DNA from: an uncultured Clostridia bacterium
GTDB taxonomy: Bacteria > Bacillota > Clostridia > Christensenellales > Christensenellaceae
Assembly: GCA_947063485.1 (NCBI GenBank)
Contig: CAMSSU010000009.1
Location: 1-49,282 of the forward strand
DNA: 49,282 bases
Direction of reading: 5' to 3'
Shown here: positions 1-8,594 of the stretch, piece by piece
How positions within the stretch are numbered: the first letter of the stretch is position 1
Layout of the letters: each line of letters starts with the position of its first letter
Notes under the pieces: model-generated
Seen by the model: the letters and a program-made list of their open reading frames with translations, nothing else
Told to the model about the DNA's origin: nothing
The model's database searches: none
Program-made: the position numbers and the translations under genes

Positions 1-639
1 GTTCGATAAGCCGAACTCATCATCCTTAGTGTAATGCAATGTCTTGAGCCTTGCTTCCGGGTTGTCCAGAATCAACGGATTCTTGCCGAATTGCTCTATA
101 AACTCCTCGATAGAACTATAGTAATAATGTTCGGTATCATCTACAGTATTCACGTCCGCGCCGGATTTGGTAGGAGGCGGCGTGCTGTCCGCTTCTGTGC
201 CGAAAGAAACAATCGACGGATCCTTGTTTTCACGGTTTTCGACAATGACGATTCTATCATCAAAGAAGGTAATCGCCCAGTCAATCACAGATTTTGCAAT
301 AGCCCGGCCCTGGGGAACCAGAGTAAAGAAGGAGATCAGCGCGGCGACGATGCTGGCGATAATTGCCTTTCTGCGAAGCACTGCTTTTGGCGAATGCCGC
401 CGCTCCTTGCGCTCGGCTTTCCGCAAAAGACGCTGCGCCATGGCCTTGGTTTCATCCGTCATATCCGCCAGAAACATCGCGCGCCGAAGCGTTGTCGCGA
501 AACTGGCGCATTTGCCGGAATCGATAATCCGCTGTGCTTCTGCAGCGCTGCGGATAAAAGGGGCATCCTCGTCTGCGAAGAATAACGTCGTATGCTCGTA
601 AATCAGTTTCTCCAGTGCTTTTTCTTTTCTGTCTCCCAT
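1..639 (-). CDS. Anti-sigma-factor-like membrane protein (3' end beyond window)
   Basis: This reading frame stays open from the ATG at 639 to base 1, giving at least 213 residues; the C-terminus lies outside the window. An AGGAGG ribosome site sits just upstream of the start. The N-terminal ~90 residues are charged and soluble, including a basic stretch before the membrane. Residues ~92-110 form a single hydrophobic segment (AIIASIVAALISFFTLV). The rest would be extracytoplasmic. This cytoplasmic-domain, one-TM, outer-domain layout directly downstream of an ECF-like sigma gene is typical of anti-sigma factors, so I infer that it holds that sigma factor at the membrane. I do not recognise a named family, and no zinc-binding HxxxCxxC anti-sigma motif is visible. 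Confidence 0.6.
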   Translation of the reverse strand, partial: MGDRKEKALEKLIYEHTTLFFADEDAPFIRSAAEAQRIIDSGKCASFATTLRRAMFLADMTDETKAMAQRLLRKAERKERRHSPKAVLRRKAIIASIVAALISFFTLVPQGRAIAKSVIDWAITFFDDRIVIVENRENKDPSIVSFGTEADSTPPPTKSGADVNTVDDTEHYYYSSIEEFIEQFGKNPLILDNPEARLKTLHYTKDDEFGLSN

Positions 640-683
640 AGGCTGCCTCCTTTTTCATCGTTGCTAAATTCATGGTGCCCATT

Positions 684-714
684 TTGGGTGCAAAATAAGT
701 AAAGATGCACCCAA
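684..714. repeat. 8-bp perfect inverted repeat between sigma and anti-sigma genes
   Basis: TTGGGTGC (684-691) and GCACCCAA (707-714) are perfect inverted copies separated by 15 A/T-rich bases, in the 110-bp gap between the two minus-strand genes. No T-tract follows on the minus strand, so it does not look like a simple terminator. It could be an operator or an mRNA-processing hairpin. Confidence 0.45.
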
Positions 715-749
715 TTAATAGACAAGAAAATAAGGGACGAGATGACACT

Positions 750-1271
750 TTACTCCAAAAATGTAAGTGCCAATAAAAAGAGGAGAAGGGAGGTATCCAG
801 CTTCTTGCGCCAGCGCTTGATTCTCTGGTTGAGCGTATTGGGCTTGATGCCCATGGAAAGAGCGATTTCCTTTAAGGGAACTTTTGCGACGACATGCAGA
901 ATAAACGCTTTTCGGACGTCCTCCGGCCAATTTTCCGTGAGCTGATCGTAAAGCTCGCGCAGGCCGACGTCCAGCAGATTCGGATCTTCATACGGCAAGA
1001 GGTTTTCCATATCTTCCGGCATGGCGACGGTAGGCTTTTCTGCTTTGATGCGGTTGAGGCAGGAGCGGTGAATCGCCCGAATAAAATAGGGGCGGATGCG
1101 ATCCTCTGGAACTTTGGAGAAGAGATCGTCCCTCTCTAAAATTTTAATGCAAAGATCCTGCACAACTTCTTGCGCCGCATATTCATCCTTTAAAACCGTA
1201 AGCGCAAATCTGAGCAAGTCGTCATAATGTTCCTGATATGCTTTTAATGTGCGCTCCTGTAATCCATCCAT
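750..1271 (-). CDS. ECF-like RNA polymerase sigma factor
   Basis: The 173-residue protein has the two-domain layout of a minimal sigma-70 factor. Region 2 spans residues ~15-80, with acidic and aromatic residues and a YFIRAIHRSCLNRIK stretch. Region 4 spans ~105-160, with a helix-turn-helix around VPLKEIALSMGIKPNTLNQRIKRWRKKL. It should direct RNA polymerase to a specific promoter set. The start at 1271 has a GGGGAG ribosome site. An extended -10 (TGCTATAAT on the minus strand, TATAAT at 1312-1307) lies upstream. The anti-sigma-like gene follows after 110 bp, suggesting co-transcription and a signal-released sigma pair. One oddity is that the last ~12 residues (LLLFLLALTFLE) form a hydrophobic tail not usual in this family. 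Confidence 0.8.
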   Translation of the reverse strand: MDGLQERTLKAYQEHYDDLLRFALTVLKDEYAAQEVVQDLCIKILERDDLFSKVPEDRIRPYFIRAIHRSCLNRIKAEKPTVAMPEDMENLLPYEDPNLLDVGLRELYDQLTENWPEDVRKAFILHVVAKVPLKEIALSMGIKPNTLNQRIKRWRKKLDTSLLLFLLALTFLE

Positions 1272-1423
1272 GCTAATACCCTGCTCCCCGCTTAATTGTT
1301 ACTTTTATTATAGCATATTTTGCAGAGATTAGAAAAAATTGGAGAAAAGTGCCGGTTTTCTGCCTGGCGGCCGGCAGAACCCATCCCAAGCCCCCAGCAT
1401 ATGATAGCAGGGAGGGATGGGAA

Positions 1424-1984
1424 ATGCAGCAATTATTTTCCGCAGTTCTGCTTGGAATTGCGACGAATCTGGATAATCTGGCCATTGGCCTTGGCATCGG
1501 GCTGGAAGGAAAAAAGCTTCCGTTTTTATCAAATTTGGTGATCGCCGCCAGCTCTGCCCTGGCCAGCTATTTTGGATGCGCGTTGGCGGCAGTTTGCGCG
1601 GAGCTTGGGCCATGGATCAAATATTTGGGCGGCGGGCTGCTTGTTTTGCTTGGGCTCTGGCCGTTTTTTTATCAAAAAAAGCCGGGAAAAGAGGAGAAAC
1701 AGATGGCCAAGGGCGAGGATGGCCCGCGCTTCGGCCTGGGAAAGACGCTGGTTTTGGCCGTAACGCTGGCGCTCAACTGCATCCCGGCTTCTTTTGGCGC
1801 GGGAATGGCAGGCGCATACCCCTGGCAGATGGCGGCGGCTGTGGGTGCGGGCAGTTTTTTGGCTGTGGGCGCGGGGTGCTGGGCCGGGCGGTATACCAAT
1901 GCGCGTCTCTCCGGGGATTGGCTGGATAAAGCGGCGGCGATTCTCATGGTGCTGCTGGGCGTTTTCGAGCTGATAATGCCCTGA
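1424..1984 (+). CDS. MntP/YtaF-family membrane protein
   Basis: This 186-residue, strongly hydrophobic protein has about six membrane segments. Near the N-terminus it carries NLDNLAIGLGIGL, the conserved acidic membrane motif of the MntP (DUF204) family. A charged cytoplasmic loop at residues ~85-105 divides it into two halves, as in the family. Known members are the manganese exporter MntP and the sporulation-associated YtaF, and sequence inspection alone does not separate them. The spore-former background makes a YtaF-like role plausible. The ATG at 1424 was chosen because GGAGGG (1411-1416) is well placed before it; an in-frame upstream ATG at 1349 would add a non-membrane extension with no ribosome site. 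Confidence 0.75.
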   Translation: MQQLFSAVLLGIATNLDNLAIGLGIGLEGKKLPFLSNLVIAASSALASYFGCALAAVCAELGPWIKYLGGGLLVLLGLWPFFYQKKPGKEEKQMAKGEDGPRFGLGKTLVLAVTLALNCIPASFGAGMAGAYPWQMAAAVGAGSFLAVGAGCWAGRYTNARLSGDWLDKAAAILMVLLGVFELIMP

Positions 1985-2035
1985 AGGGAAATTTGTTAAT
2001 TTTTCTGAAAATGGCAATTTAGAAAGGAAATGGAT

Positions 2036-2064
2036 TTTACAAGAAAGAAGCGTTACGCTATAAT
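2036..2064 (+). promoter_or_regulatory. Sigma-A-type promoter for the cell-wall hydrolase
   Basis: TTTACA (2036-2041), a 17-bp spacer and a perfect TATAAT (2059-2064) precede the ATG at 2097. Confidence 0.65.
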
Positions 2065-2096
2065 AAACAAAAGAATGAGTCTGTTTAGGGGGAAAA

Positions 2097-5000
2097 ATGA
2101 GGACAAAGCATAGAAAACTTTTGAAAAAAATGACTGCGGCAGTGCTTTTTGTCTTTTTATTTTTGAGCACTATTTTTGCAAATCTGCCCTTTGCCTATGC
2201 GCAGGATTTGCAGGCAGGAGATGATGCGGCCGGCGACGCGAGCTCTGCGCCCAGCGCTGAGCCGGATCCGCAGCCAGAGGCCTCTGCGGATGCCCAGCCT
2301 TCTGCGGAGCAGAGCGCCGAGCCAGAGCCTGAGCCGGAGGAGCCCTCCGCTTCGCCGGAGCCCAGCGCTGATCCGGAGGAGGGCGAGCCTTCGCCGTCTG
2401 TCTCGGCCGAGCCGGAAGAGCCGTCGCCTTCGGCAAGCGAGGAGATCCTCTTTGAGCATGTGCCGGAGATTATCATCCCAAAGCCGCGGACGATGCTGTA
2501 TTCGAATATATCCGGGTTCCCGGCCAGCTATCGGGATAAGCTTCAGGCGTTGCAGAATAAATACCCAAACTGGGTGTTTATCCCGGTGATGACGAATCTG
2601 GATTGGAACACAGTCATCGCAGAGGAATCCAAGAGCAACCGCTGTACCATCCAGCAATCGGCCAATGAGACGTTGAGAGACCCTGCGCCGGGCACTTACG
2701 ATCCCGGCTGGCAGAAGGCCTCCAAGCAGGCGGACGCCTACTTCATCGATCCGCGCAATTTCCTGACCGAGCAGCGCGTCTATCAGTTTGAGCAGCTTTC
2801 CTTCAACGCCTCTGTGCATACCCAGGGCGGCGTAGAATCCGTCATGGCGGACACGTTTATGGCCAATAAAAATATTTCCTATTATAGATCGGATGGCCAG
2901 CAGGTTCAGACGGACAAGCGCTATTCCCAGGCTGTTTTGGAGGCGGGCTATACCAGCGGGCTGAGCCCGTATTATATCGTCTCCAAAATCAAGCAGGAAG
3001 TGGGCACATCGGGCACGAGCGGCAGCATTTCGGGAAGATACCCGGGGTATGAAGGGCTTTATAACTACTTCAATATCGGCGCGAACGACGGAGACAACAA
3101 TATCGCCAACGGCCTTTTCTATGCCAAAGGCGGCTCGGCCAACCTGACCACCTATAGCCGCCCCTGGACGGACCCCATGCGGGCCATCACCGGCGGCGCG
3201 CAGAACGTGGCCGAGCGGTTTGTCAATAAAGGGCAGGATACCGTCTATTTCCAGCGCTTCAACGTCAAGCCAGGCTCTTCCTATTCGCATTATACGCATC
3301 AGTATATGACCAACGTGGCCGGGGCGGCTGCCGAGGCATATAATACCTATACCGCCTATAAAGGCGCGGGGCAGCTGGCCTCTGCCAAGTCTTTCCTGAT
3401 TCCGGTCTACAACAACATGCCAAATCCGGAAACAGGCGTTACGCTCAAAACAGCCAAGCATACGGGCGTGGTAACCTCTTCGGGCGTCAACGTGCGCAAG
3501 GGCCCGGCGACTTCTTACGGCTCGGTGGGCGTTCAGCTCACGCCCAGCGATAAATTCCAGATTTTGGGAGGATACCGCAACGACCTGGAATATACCTCCA
3601 GCTTTTTGACGTATCCCTACTGGGTGAAAGTCCGTTTCAGCAAAAACGGGCAGACGTACGAGGGCTATATTTACAGCAACTACTGCCAGCCGGATTCCGA
3701 ACGCGATCTCTATATCGGCGATACCTATGCGATCAGCTATACCACGGGCACCTCGGAAAAAGTCTATTTCGAATCCACAAACCCCAAGGTTGTGACGGTC
3801 AGCGATACGGGCACGGTAACGGCGGTGAGCAAGGGAACGGCAACGATCCGCGTCTATACCAGCAGCGGCAAACGCATGGATCTCACTTCGGTTACGGTCG
3901 TGGGCGAGGCGATGCCCGCGCCAAAGGTGCGGTTTGTGCAGGCTAGAGTACGGAACGGCAAATTCCAGCATGTATTCAACTGGGAATCTGTTAGCGGTGC
4001 GGTGGGCTATGAGGTCTATACTTCGCTGAGTGAGAACGGGAATTATACGCTGGCAGTGGATAACCCTGTAGAAGGCTGGGAAAATTATGTGCGGGATGAG
4101 ACAGAAGGTGTTGTCCGATTCTATAAAGTTCGCGCATATCGGATTGCAAACGGTAAGAAACACTATAGTGAGTTTTCGATGCCTGTCTCGAATATTCCGC
4201 CAGTGCAGATCCGCTTTACCCAGGATCGGGTGCGGGATGGAGACTATCAATATGTCATCAACTGGATTTCTCTTTCGAGGGCAAGCGGATATGAGGTTTA
4301 TTCGTCTATTACGGAAAACGGGCCTTTTGCGTTAGAAGTAGATAACCCGGTGATGGGTTGGGAAAATTTTGTAGCAAAGGGCCAAACGCAGGGAATTCCC
4401 AAATACTATAAGATTCGCCCCTATGAGATGATCTTGGGTACAAAATCTTATGGCGCGTTTACAGACGTGCAGATGCTGGGGCAGGCAACGGATACGCCTG
4501 AGTTGCTCTATATCCAGGTGCCCGAGAGCTCGGATCGCCATAATGTCACATGGAAGGCGGTTTCAGGTGCGGAAGGATATGAGATTCATGCCGCTTCCAG
4601 TGAAAATGGCACATATCGTCTGGTTAGAAGCGTCAGCGGCGGCAATACAGCTGTTTATAGTAATGCGGCCTCGCGCTTTACGGTAACATACTATAAAATA
4701 CGCGCGTACCGCATAGTGGATGGCGTCCGGCGCTATAGCCGCTATTCACAGGTGAAAAAGAATCTCCCGGCACTGGAAGTCCGGTTCGGTCAGGATCGGG
4801 TGAGAGACGGAGACTACCAGTATGTGCTTAACTGGAAATCCATTTCCGGCATCGACGGATATGAGGTTTATGCAGCCTACCGCAGCGGCGGGCCGTTTAA
4901 GCTACTAATAGATAATCCAGTGCCGAGCTGGGAAAATTTGGTGGATAAAAATCAGACGCAGGGTATTGCCAAGTACTACAAAGTGCGACCATACCAGACG

Positions 5001-6218
5001 ATTGGCAAAATGCGTGTTTATGGTGGATTTACAGAAGTCAAAAAGATCGGTACGGATCAAGGGTTGCCGACGCCGCAGGTGCGGTTTGTGCAGACGAGAG
5101 TGAGGGATGGCAAATTCCAGCATGTGTTCAACTGGCAATCCGTGAGTGGGGCGACGGGATATGAGATATATACTTCGCTGAGCGAAAATGGGCCGTTCAC
5201 GCTGGCAATAGATAACCCTGTGGTTGGCTGGGAAAACTATGTGCGGGATGAGACGGAGGGTGTAGTCCGCTACTATAAGGTTCGGGCATACTGGCTGCGG
5301 GACGGCATCAAATTTTACAGCGATTTTTCAGAAGCCAAGAGCAACCTTTCTGCGCTGACCATCCGGTTCGGTCAGGATCGGGTGAGAGACGGAGACTATC
5401 AGTATGTGCTGAACTGGATTTCGGATCCAAGGGCAGCAGGTTATGAGGTCTACAGCGCGCTGAGTGAAAACGGGCCATTTACGCTGGCGGTGGATAACCC
5501 TGTGGTTGGCTGGGAGAACTTTGTGGATAAGAAGCAGACGCAGGGTATTGCCAAGTACTACAAAGTGCGGCCGTATGAGATGGTCAATGGCAGCAAATCC
5601 TACGGCGCATTCAGCAAAGTACAGAAAATCGGCATGGAGAAAACGCCTGATGTGCCGCAGGTGCGGTTTGTGCAGACGAGAGTGAGGGATGGCAAATTCC
5701 AGCATGTGTTCAACTGGCAATCCGTGAGTGGGGCGACGGGATATGAGATATATACTTCGCTGAGCGAAAATGGGCCGTTCACGCTGGCAATAGATAACCC
5801 TGTGGTTGGCTGGGAAAACTATGTGCGGGATGAGACGGAGGGTGTAGTCCGCTACTATAAGGTTCGGGCATACTGGCTGCGGGACGGCATCAAATTTTAC
5901 AGCGATTTTTCAGAAGCCAAGAGCAACCTTTCTGCGCTGACCATCCGGTTCGGTCAGGATCGGGTGAGAGACGGAGACTATCAGTATGTGCTGAACTGGA
6001 TTTCGGATCCAAGGGCAGCAGGTTATGAGGTCTACAGCGCGCTGAGTGAAAACGGGCCATTTACGCTGGCGGTGGATAACCCTGTGGTTGGCTGGGAGAA
6101 CTTTGTGGATAAGAAGCAGACGCAGGGTATTGCCAAGTACTACAAAGTGCGGCCGTATGAGATGGTCAATGGCAGCAAATCCTACGGCGCATTCAGCAAA
6201 GTACAGAAAATCGGATAA
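2097..6218 (+). CDS. Secreted cell-wall glucosaminidase with SH3b, Ig-like and eight repeat modules
   Basis: This 1373-residue modular exoprotein starts with a signal peptide at ~1-36 (basic start, hydrophobic core, cleavage near AYA). Residues ~38-115 are a Pro/Glu/Ser/Ala-rich linker. Residues ~140-435 form a glucosaminidase-type catalytic domain with a KIKQEVG motif (likely catalytic Glu near 301) and a YNYFNIGA motif. An SH3b domain follows at ~456-531 (GVNVRKGPATSYG), then a BIG2-like Ig domain at ~535-603. From ~611 to the end there are eight fibronectin-III-like modules of ~90-95 residues, alternating between two subtypes. Predicted activity is cleavage of glycan strands in peptidoglycan, with the repeats as cell-surface or wall-binding arms. 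It has its own promoter and terminator. The last two module pairs are duplicated. Confidence 0.85.
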   Translation: MRTKHRKLLKKMTAAVLFVFLFLSTIFANLPFAYAQDLQAGDDAAGDASSAPSAEPDPQPEASADAQPSAEQSAEPEPEPEEPSASPEPSADPEEGEPSPSVSAEPEEPSPSASEEILFEHVPEIIIPKPRTMLYSNISGFPASYRDKLQALQNKYPNWVFIPVMTNLDWNTVIAEESKSNRCTIQQSANETLRDPAPGTYDPGWQKASKQADAYFIDPRNFLTEQRVYQFEQLSFNASVHTQGGVESVMADTFMANKNISYYRSDGQQVQTDKRYSQAVLEAGYTSGLSPYYIVSKIKQEVGTSGTSGSISGRYPGYEGLYNYFNIGANDGDNNIANGLFYAKGGSANLTTYSRPWTDPMRAITGGAQNVAERFVNKGQDTVYFQRFNVKPGSSYSHYTHQYMTNVAGAAAEAYNTYTAYKGAGQLASAKSFLIPVYNNMPNPETGVTLKTAKHTGVVTSSGVNVRKGPATSYGSVGVQLTPSDKFQILGGYRNDLEYTSSFLTYPYWVKVRFSKNGQTYEGYIYSNYCQPDSERDLYIGDTYAISYTTGTSEKVYFESTNPKVVTVSDTGTVTAVSKGTATIRVYTSSGKRMDLTSVTVVGEAMPAPKVRFVQARVRNGKFQHVFNWESVSGAVGYEVYTSLSENGNYTLAVDNPVEGWENYVRDETEGVVRFYKVRAYRIANGKKHYSEFSMPVSNIPPVQIRFTQDRVRDGDYQYVINWISLSRASGYEVYSSITENGPFALEVDNPVMGWENFVAKGQTQGIPKYYKIRPYEMILGTKSYGAFTDVQMLGQATDTPELLYIQVPESSDRHNVTWKAVSGAEGYEIHAASSENGTYRLVRSVSGGNTAVYSNAASRFTVTYYKIRAYRIVDGVRRYSRYSQVKKNLPALEVRFGQDRVRDGDYQYVLNWKSISGIDGYEVYAAYRSGGPFKLLIDNPVPSWENLVDKNQTQGIAKYYKVRPYQTIGKMRVYGGFTEVKKIGTDQGLPTPQVRFVQTRVRDGKFQHVFNWQSVSGATGYEIYTSLSENGPFTLAIDNPVVGWENYVRDETEGVVRYYKVRAYWLRDGIKFYSDFSEAKSNLSALTIRFGQDRVRDGDYQYVLNWISDPRAAGYEVYSALSENGPFTLAVDNPVVGWENFVDKKQTQGIAKYYKVRPYEMVNGSKSYGAFSKVQKIGMEKTPDVPQVRFVQTRVRDGKFQHVFNWQSVSGATGYEIYTSLSENGPFTLAIDNPVVGWENYVRDETEGVVRYYKVRAYWLRDGIKFYSDFSEAKSNLSALTIRFGQDRVRDGDYQYVLNWISDPRAAGYEVYSALSENGPFTLAVDNPVVGWENFVDKKQTQGIAKYYKVRPYEMVNGSKSYGAFSKVQKIG
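5072..6214 (+). repeat. Tandem duplication, 561-bp copies at 582-bp period
   Basis: Bases 5072-5632 recur at 5654-6214, separated by 21 bp. The two encoded two-module blocks are identical in protein sequence, and wherever I compared the DNA it was also identical. This points to a recent in-frame duplication within the wall-hydrolase gene. Confidence 0.9.
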
Positions 6219-6224
6219 CAAAAT

Positions 6225-6256
6225 GGGGGCGGCAAACTTGCCGCCTCTCTTTTTTC
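6225..6256 (+). terminator. Rho-independent terminator after the cell-wall hydrolase
   Basis: A GGCGGCA/TGCCGCC stem is followed by CTCTTTTTT. Confidence 0.85.
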
Positions 6257-6364
6257 GCTTTCGTTACAATTTCTTTTTAGGCGCGGATAGATTTTTTTCG
6301 CCAAACATAGTATGATTAAGAAAACAGAAGCAGTATATGCTATCAGGGAAGAAGGAAAGAAAAG

Positions 6365-7366
6365 ATGAAGGGAAAGGCATGGCTGTTTGCGGCCGTGATG
6401 CTGCTTGCAGCGCTGGCAGTTGGCACTGTTTTTGCCAAAGAAGCGCCGGGCGGCGAAATCCTGCCGGTAGATGCCGGCAATTACAATGACTACGGCGGCG
6501 GAGGCGACTGGGGCGGCAGTGATTGGGGCAGCGGAAGCGATTGGGGCAGCAGCTGGGACGACGATGACTGGGACAGCGATTATACCGGCTCTGGCGGCGG
6601 GTTCTATTTTTTCAGTGGGAATGCCGGCGCGATTGCAGTGATCGTTTTCATCGCTTTGCTCATCTGTGTTTCTGCCCTGAAAAATAAAAACAGCCGGGGC
6701 AGAGCGGGAACGGGCGGCAGCTACCGCGGCGCGGTGCCGCAGGTTCTGGATCATACGCAGGAAATTGAGCGGGCCATTTTGGCTGTGGATCCGCTCTTTA
6801 ACAAAGAGAAGTTCCTGGCCTGGAGCAAGGAGGTCTACGTTACCTTGCAGCAGGCATGGATGGAGCGGGATTGGTCCAAAATCCGCCCGTTTGAGCAGGA
6901 AGAGCTCTTCGCCCAGCATCAGAAGCTATTGCAGGAATATCTCGATCAGGGCCGCATCAACGTGATGGAGCGCATCAACGTCAACCAGGCGTTTTTGCAG
7001 AAATATGAGAGAGACCCGCAGTATGAATATCTGACGGTCTATCTGCAGGCGCGGATGCGGGATTACATCATCGATGAAAAGACGCGGCAGGTTCTGATGG
7101 GCAATCCCAACGTCGATTGCTATATGCAGTATCTGATGAAATTTACGCGCAAAAACGGCGTCAAGACAGACCCGGCCGCGGCCAGCAATATCATCGCCTG
7201 CCCGCATTGCGGCGCGCCCACGCAGATTACCAGCGCGGGAAAATGTGAATACTGCGGCTTTATCGTAACCACCGGGGATTACGACTGGGTGCTCTGCGAT
7301 ATGCAGGCGGTGAAGCCCGGCGTAATTGTGGATAACAGCGGCGTGATTTTACGGGATAATCAGTAA
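6365..7366 (+). CDS. Tim44-like membrane protein with C-terminal zinc ribbon
   Basis: The 333-residue protein has a signal-like hydrophobic N-terminus (1-24), then a Gly/Asp/Trp/Ser-rich low-complexity stretch (~40-80). A transmembrane segment follows at ~86-105, then a helical Tim44-like domain (~125-270) and a zinc ribbon (CPHCG ... CEYCG, ~283-305). The glycine-rich stretch should be outside and the Tim44 and zinc-ribbon parts in the cytosol. The ribosome site is weak but present. The next gene encodes an SPFH protein with the same type of zinc ribbons, 43 bp away. The pair recalls the ydjGHI genes that lie next to pspA in Bacillus subtilis and act in membrane stress; that link is inference from domain layout. 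No enzyme active site is visible. Confidence 0.65.
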   Translation: MKGKAWLFAAVMLLAALAVGTVFAKEAPGGEILPVDAGNYNDYGGGGDWGGSDWGSGSDWGSSWDDDDWDSDYTGSGGGFYFFSGNAGAIAVIVFIALLICVSALKNKNSRGRAGTGGSYRGAVPQVLDHTQEIERAILAVDPLFNKEKFLAWSKEVYVTLQQAWMERDWSKIRPFEQEELFAQHQKLLQEYLDQGRINVMERINVNQAFLQKYERDPQYEYLTVYLQARMRDYIIDEKTRQVLMGNPNVDCYMQYLMKFTRKNGVKTDPAAASNIIACPHCGAPTQITSAGKCEYCGFIVTTGDYDWVLCDMQAVKPGVIVDNSGVILRDNQ

Positions 7367-7409
7367 AAACAGGAAGAGTACAGCAAGAGAAAACAGGAGG
7401 TAGCAAAAA

Positions 7410-8579
7410 ATGGGGCTGATCAAAGCTTTTGGCGGCGCGGCGCGCACGACGCTGGCCGATCAATGGAAGGAATTTATTTACTGCGATGCCATGAGCGCAG
7501 ATGTGCTCATGCAGAAGGGCCAGGCGCGGATTGGAGAGAAAAGCTCGAACACAAAGCGCAGTGAGAATATCATCTCGGATGGCTCGAAAGTGGCCGTCAA
7601 CGAGGGGCAGTGCATGCTCATCGTGGAAAACGGCAGAATTGTGGATTTCTGCGCCGAGCCGGGCGAATATATCTACCAGACGGACACAGAGCCCTCCATG
7701 CTGGATAGCGGATGGCATGGCCTGAAAGAAAGCTTTAAGAAGGTGGGCAAGCGCTTTACCTTCGGCGGCCAGCCGGAAAACGACCAGCGGGTCTACTATA
7801 TCAACACCAAGGAGATCATGGGCAATAAAGTGGGCGTGGGCGAAGTGCCCTTCCGGGACAGCGAGTTTGGCTTTACCATCATGCTCAAAGGCTACGGGAC
7901 CTATTCCTACCGCATCACAGACCCCATCATGTTCTATGCCAACGTCTGCGGCAACGTGCAGGATGTTTTTCGCAGAAGCCAGATCGACGAGCAGCTCAAA
8001 ACCGAAGTACAGCATAACCTCCAGCCGGCTCTGGGCAAAATTGCCCTCAAAGGCATCGCTTACGACCAGCTTCCGCTCTATACCAACGAGATCGCGGATC
8101 AGCTCAACCAGGAGCTGACCGAGGATTGGGTGCAGAACCGGGGCATCTCGGTGGTGGCTGTGGCGCTGGCATCCATCACGCCGGATGCCGAGAGCGCCAG
8201 GAAAATAGCGCAGTTCCAGGAATCCCGGGTTTATACCAATACGCGCATGATGGGTGCGCGGCTGGGCGGCGCGCAGGCAAACGCCATGGAAAACGCATCC
8301 AAAAACGATACCGGCGCCATGACGGGGTTCATGGGCCTGGGCATGGCGCAGCAGGCTGGCGGCGCGAACGTGGCTTCGTTCTTTGAGAATAGCCCGGAGC
8401 CTGCACCTGCGGCGGCAAACGGATGGAGCTGCCCGGCCTGCGGCAGCAAAAATTCGGGGAATTTCTGCCAGAACTGCGGCGCCAAAAAGCCGGAGGGCGG
8501 CGAAACATGGACCTGCGCCTGCGGAACGGCCAGCCAGGGGAAATTCTGCCCGAATTGCGGCGCAAAAAAACCAGAATAA
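7410..8579 (+). CDS. SPFH/YdjI-type protein with two C-terminal zinc ribbons
   Basis: This 389-residue cytosolic protein has an N-terminal SPFH (band-7-like) domain at ~30-280, of the class also called virion-core-like proteins, to which B. subtilis YdjI belongs. A Gly/Ala/Met-rich linker follows, then two consecutive zinc ribbons (CPACG...CQNCG and CACG...CPNCG) in the last ~50 residues. SPFH proteins form membrane-associated oligomeric scaffolds. There is no transmembrane segment here, so membrane contact may come through the Tim44-like partner encoded just upstream. AGGAGG precedes the ATG at 7410. The cyclophilin gene follows after 15 bp, suggesting one operon across 6365-9583. Confidence 0.8.
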   Translation: MGLIKAFGGAARTTLADQWKEFIYCDAMSADVLMQKGQARIGEKSSNTKRSENIISDGSKVAVNEGQCMLIVENGRIVDFCAEPGEYIYQTDTEPSMLDSGWHGLKESFKKVGKRFTFGGQPENDQRVYYINTKEIMGNKVGVGEVPFRDSEFGFTIMLKGYGTYSYRITDPIMFYANVCGNVQDVFRRSQIDEQLKTEVQHNLQPALGKIALKGIAYDQLPLYTNEIADQLNQELTEDWVQNRGISVVAVALASITPDAESARKIAQFQESRVYTNTRMMGARLGGAQANAMENASKNDTGAMTGFMGLGMAQQAGGANVASFFENSPEPAPAAANGWSCPACGSKNSGNFCQNCGAKKPEGGETWTCACGTASQGKFCPNCGAKKPE

Positions 8580-8594
8580 AAGGAGAGAATACAA

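Noticed and set aside
2157-4250. Long open frame on the minus strand opposite the wall hydrolase
   Set aside because: Low-complexity, Arg/His-rich translation with no recognisable domain; it mirrors the codon pattern of the clear gene on the other strand.
5072-6214. Regular repeats considered as a CRISPR-like or satellite array
   Set aside because: The period is 582 bp, in frame, and encodes protein modules; it is an intragenic duplication.
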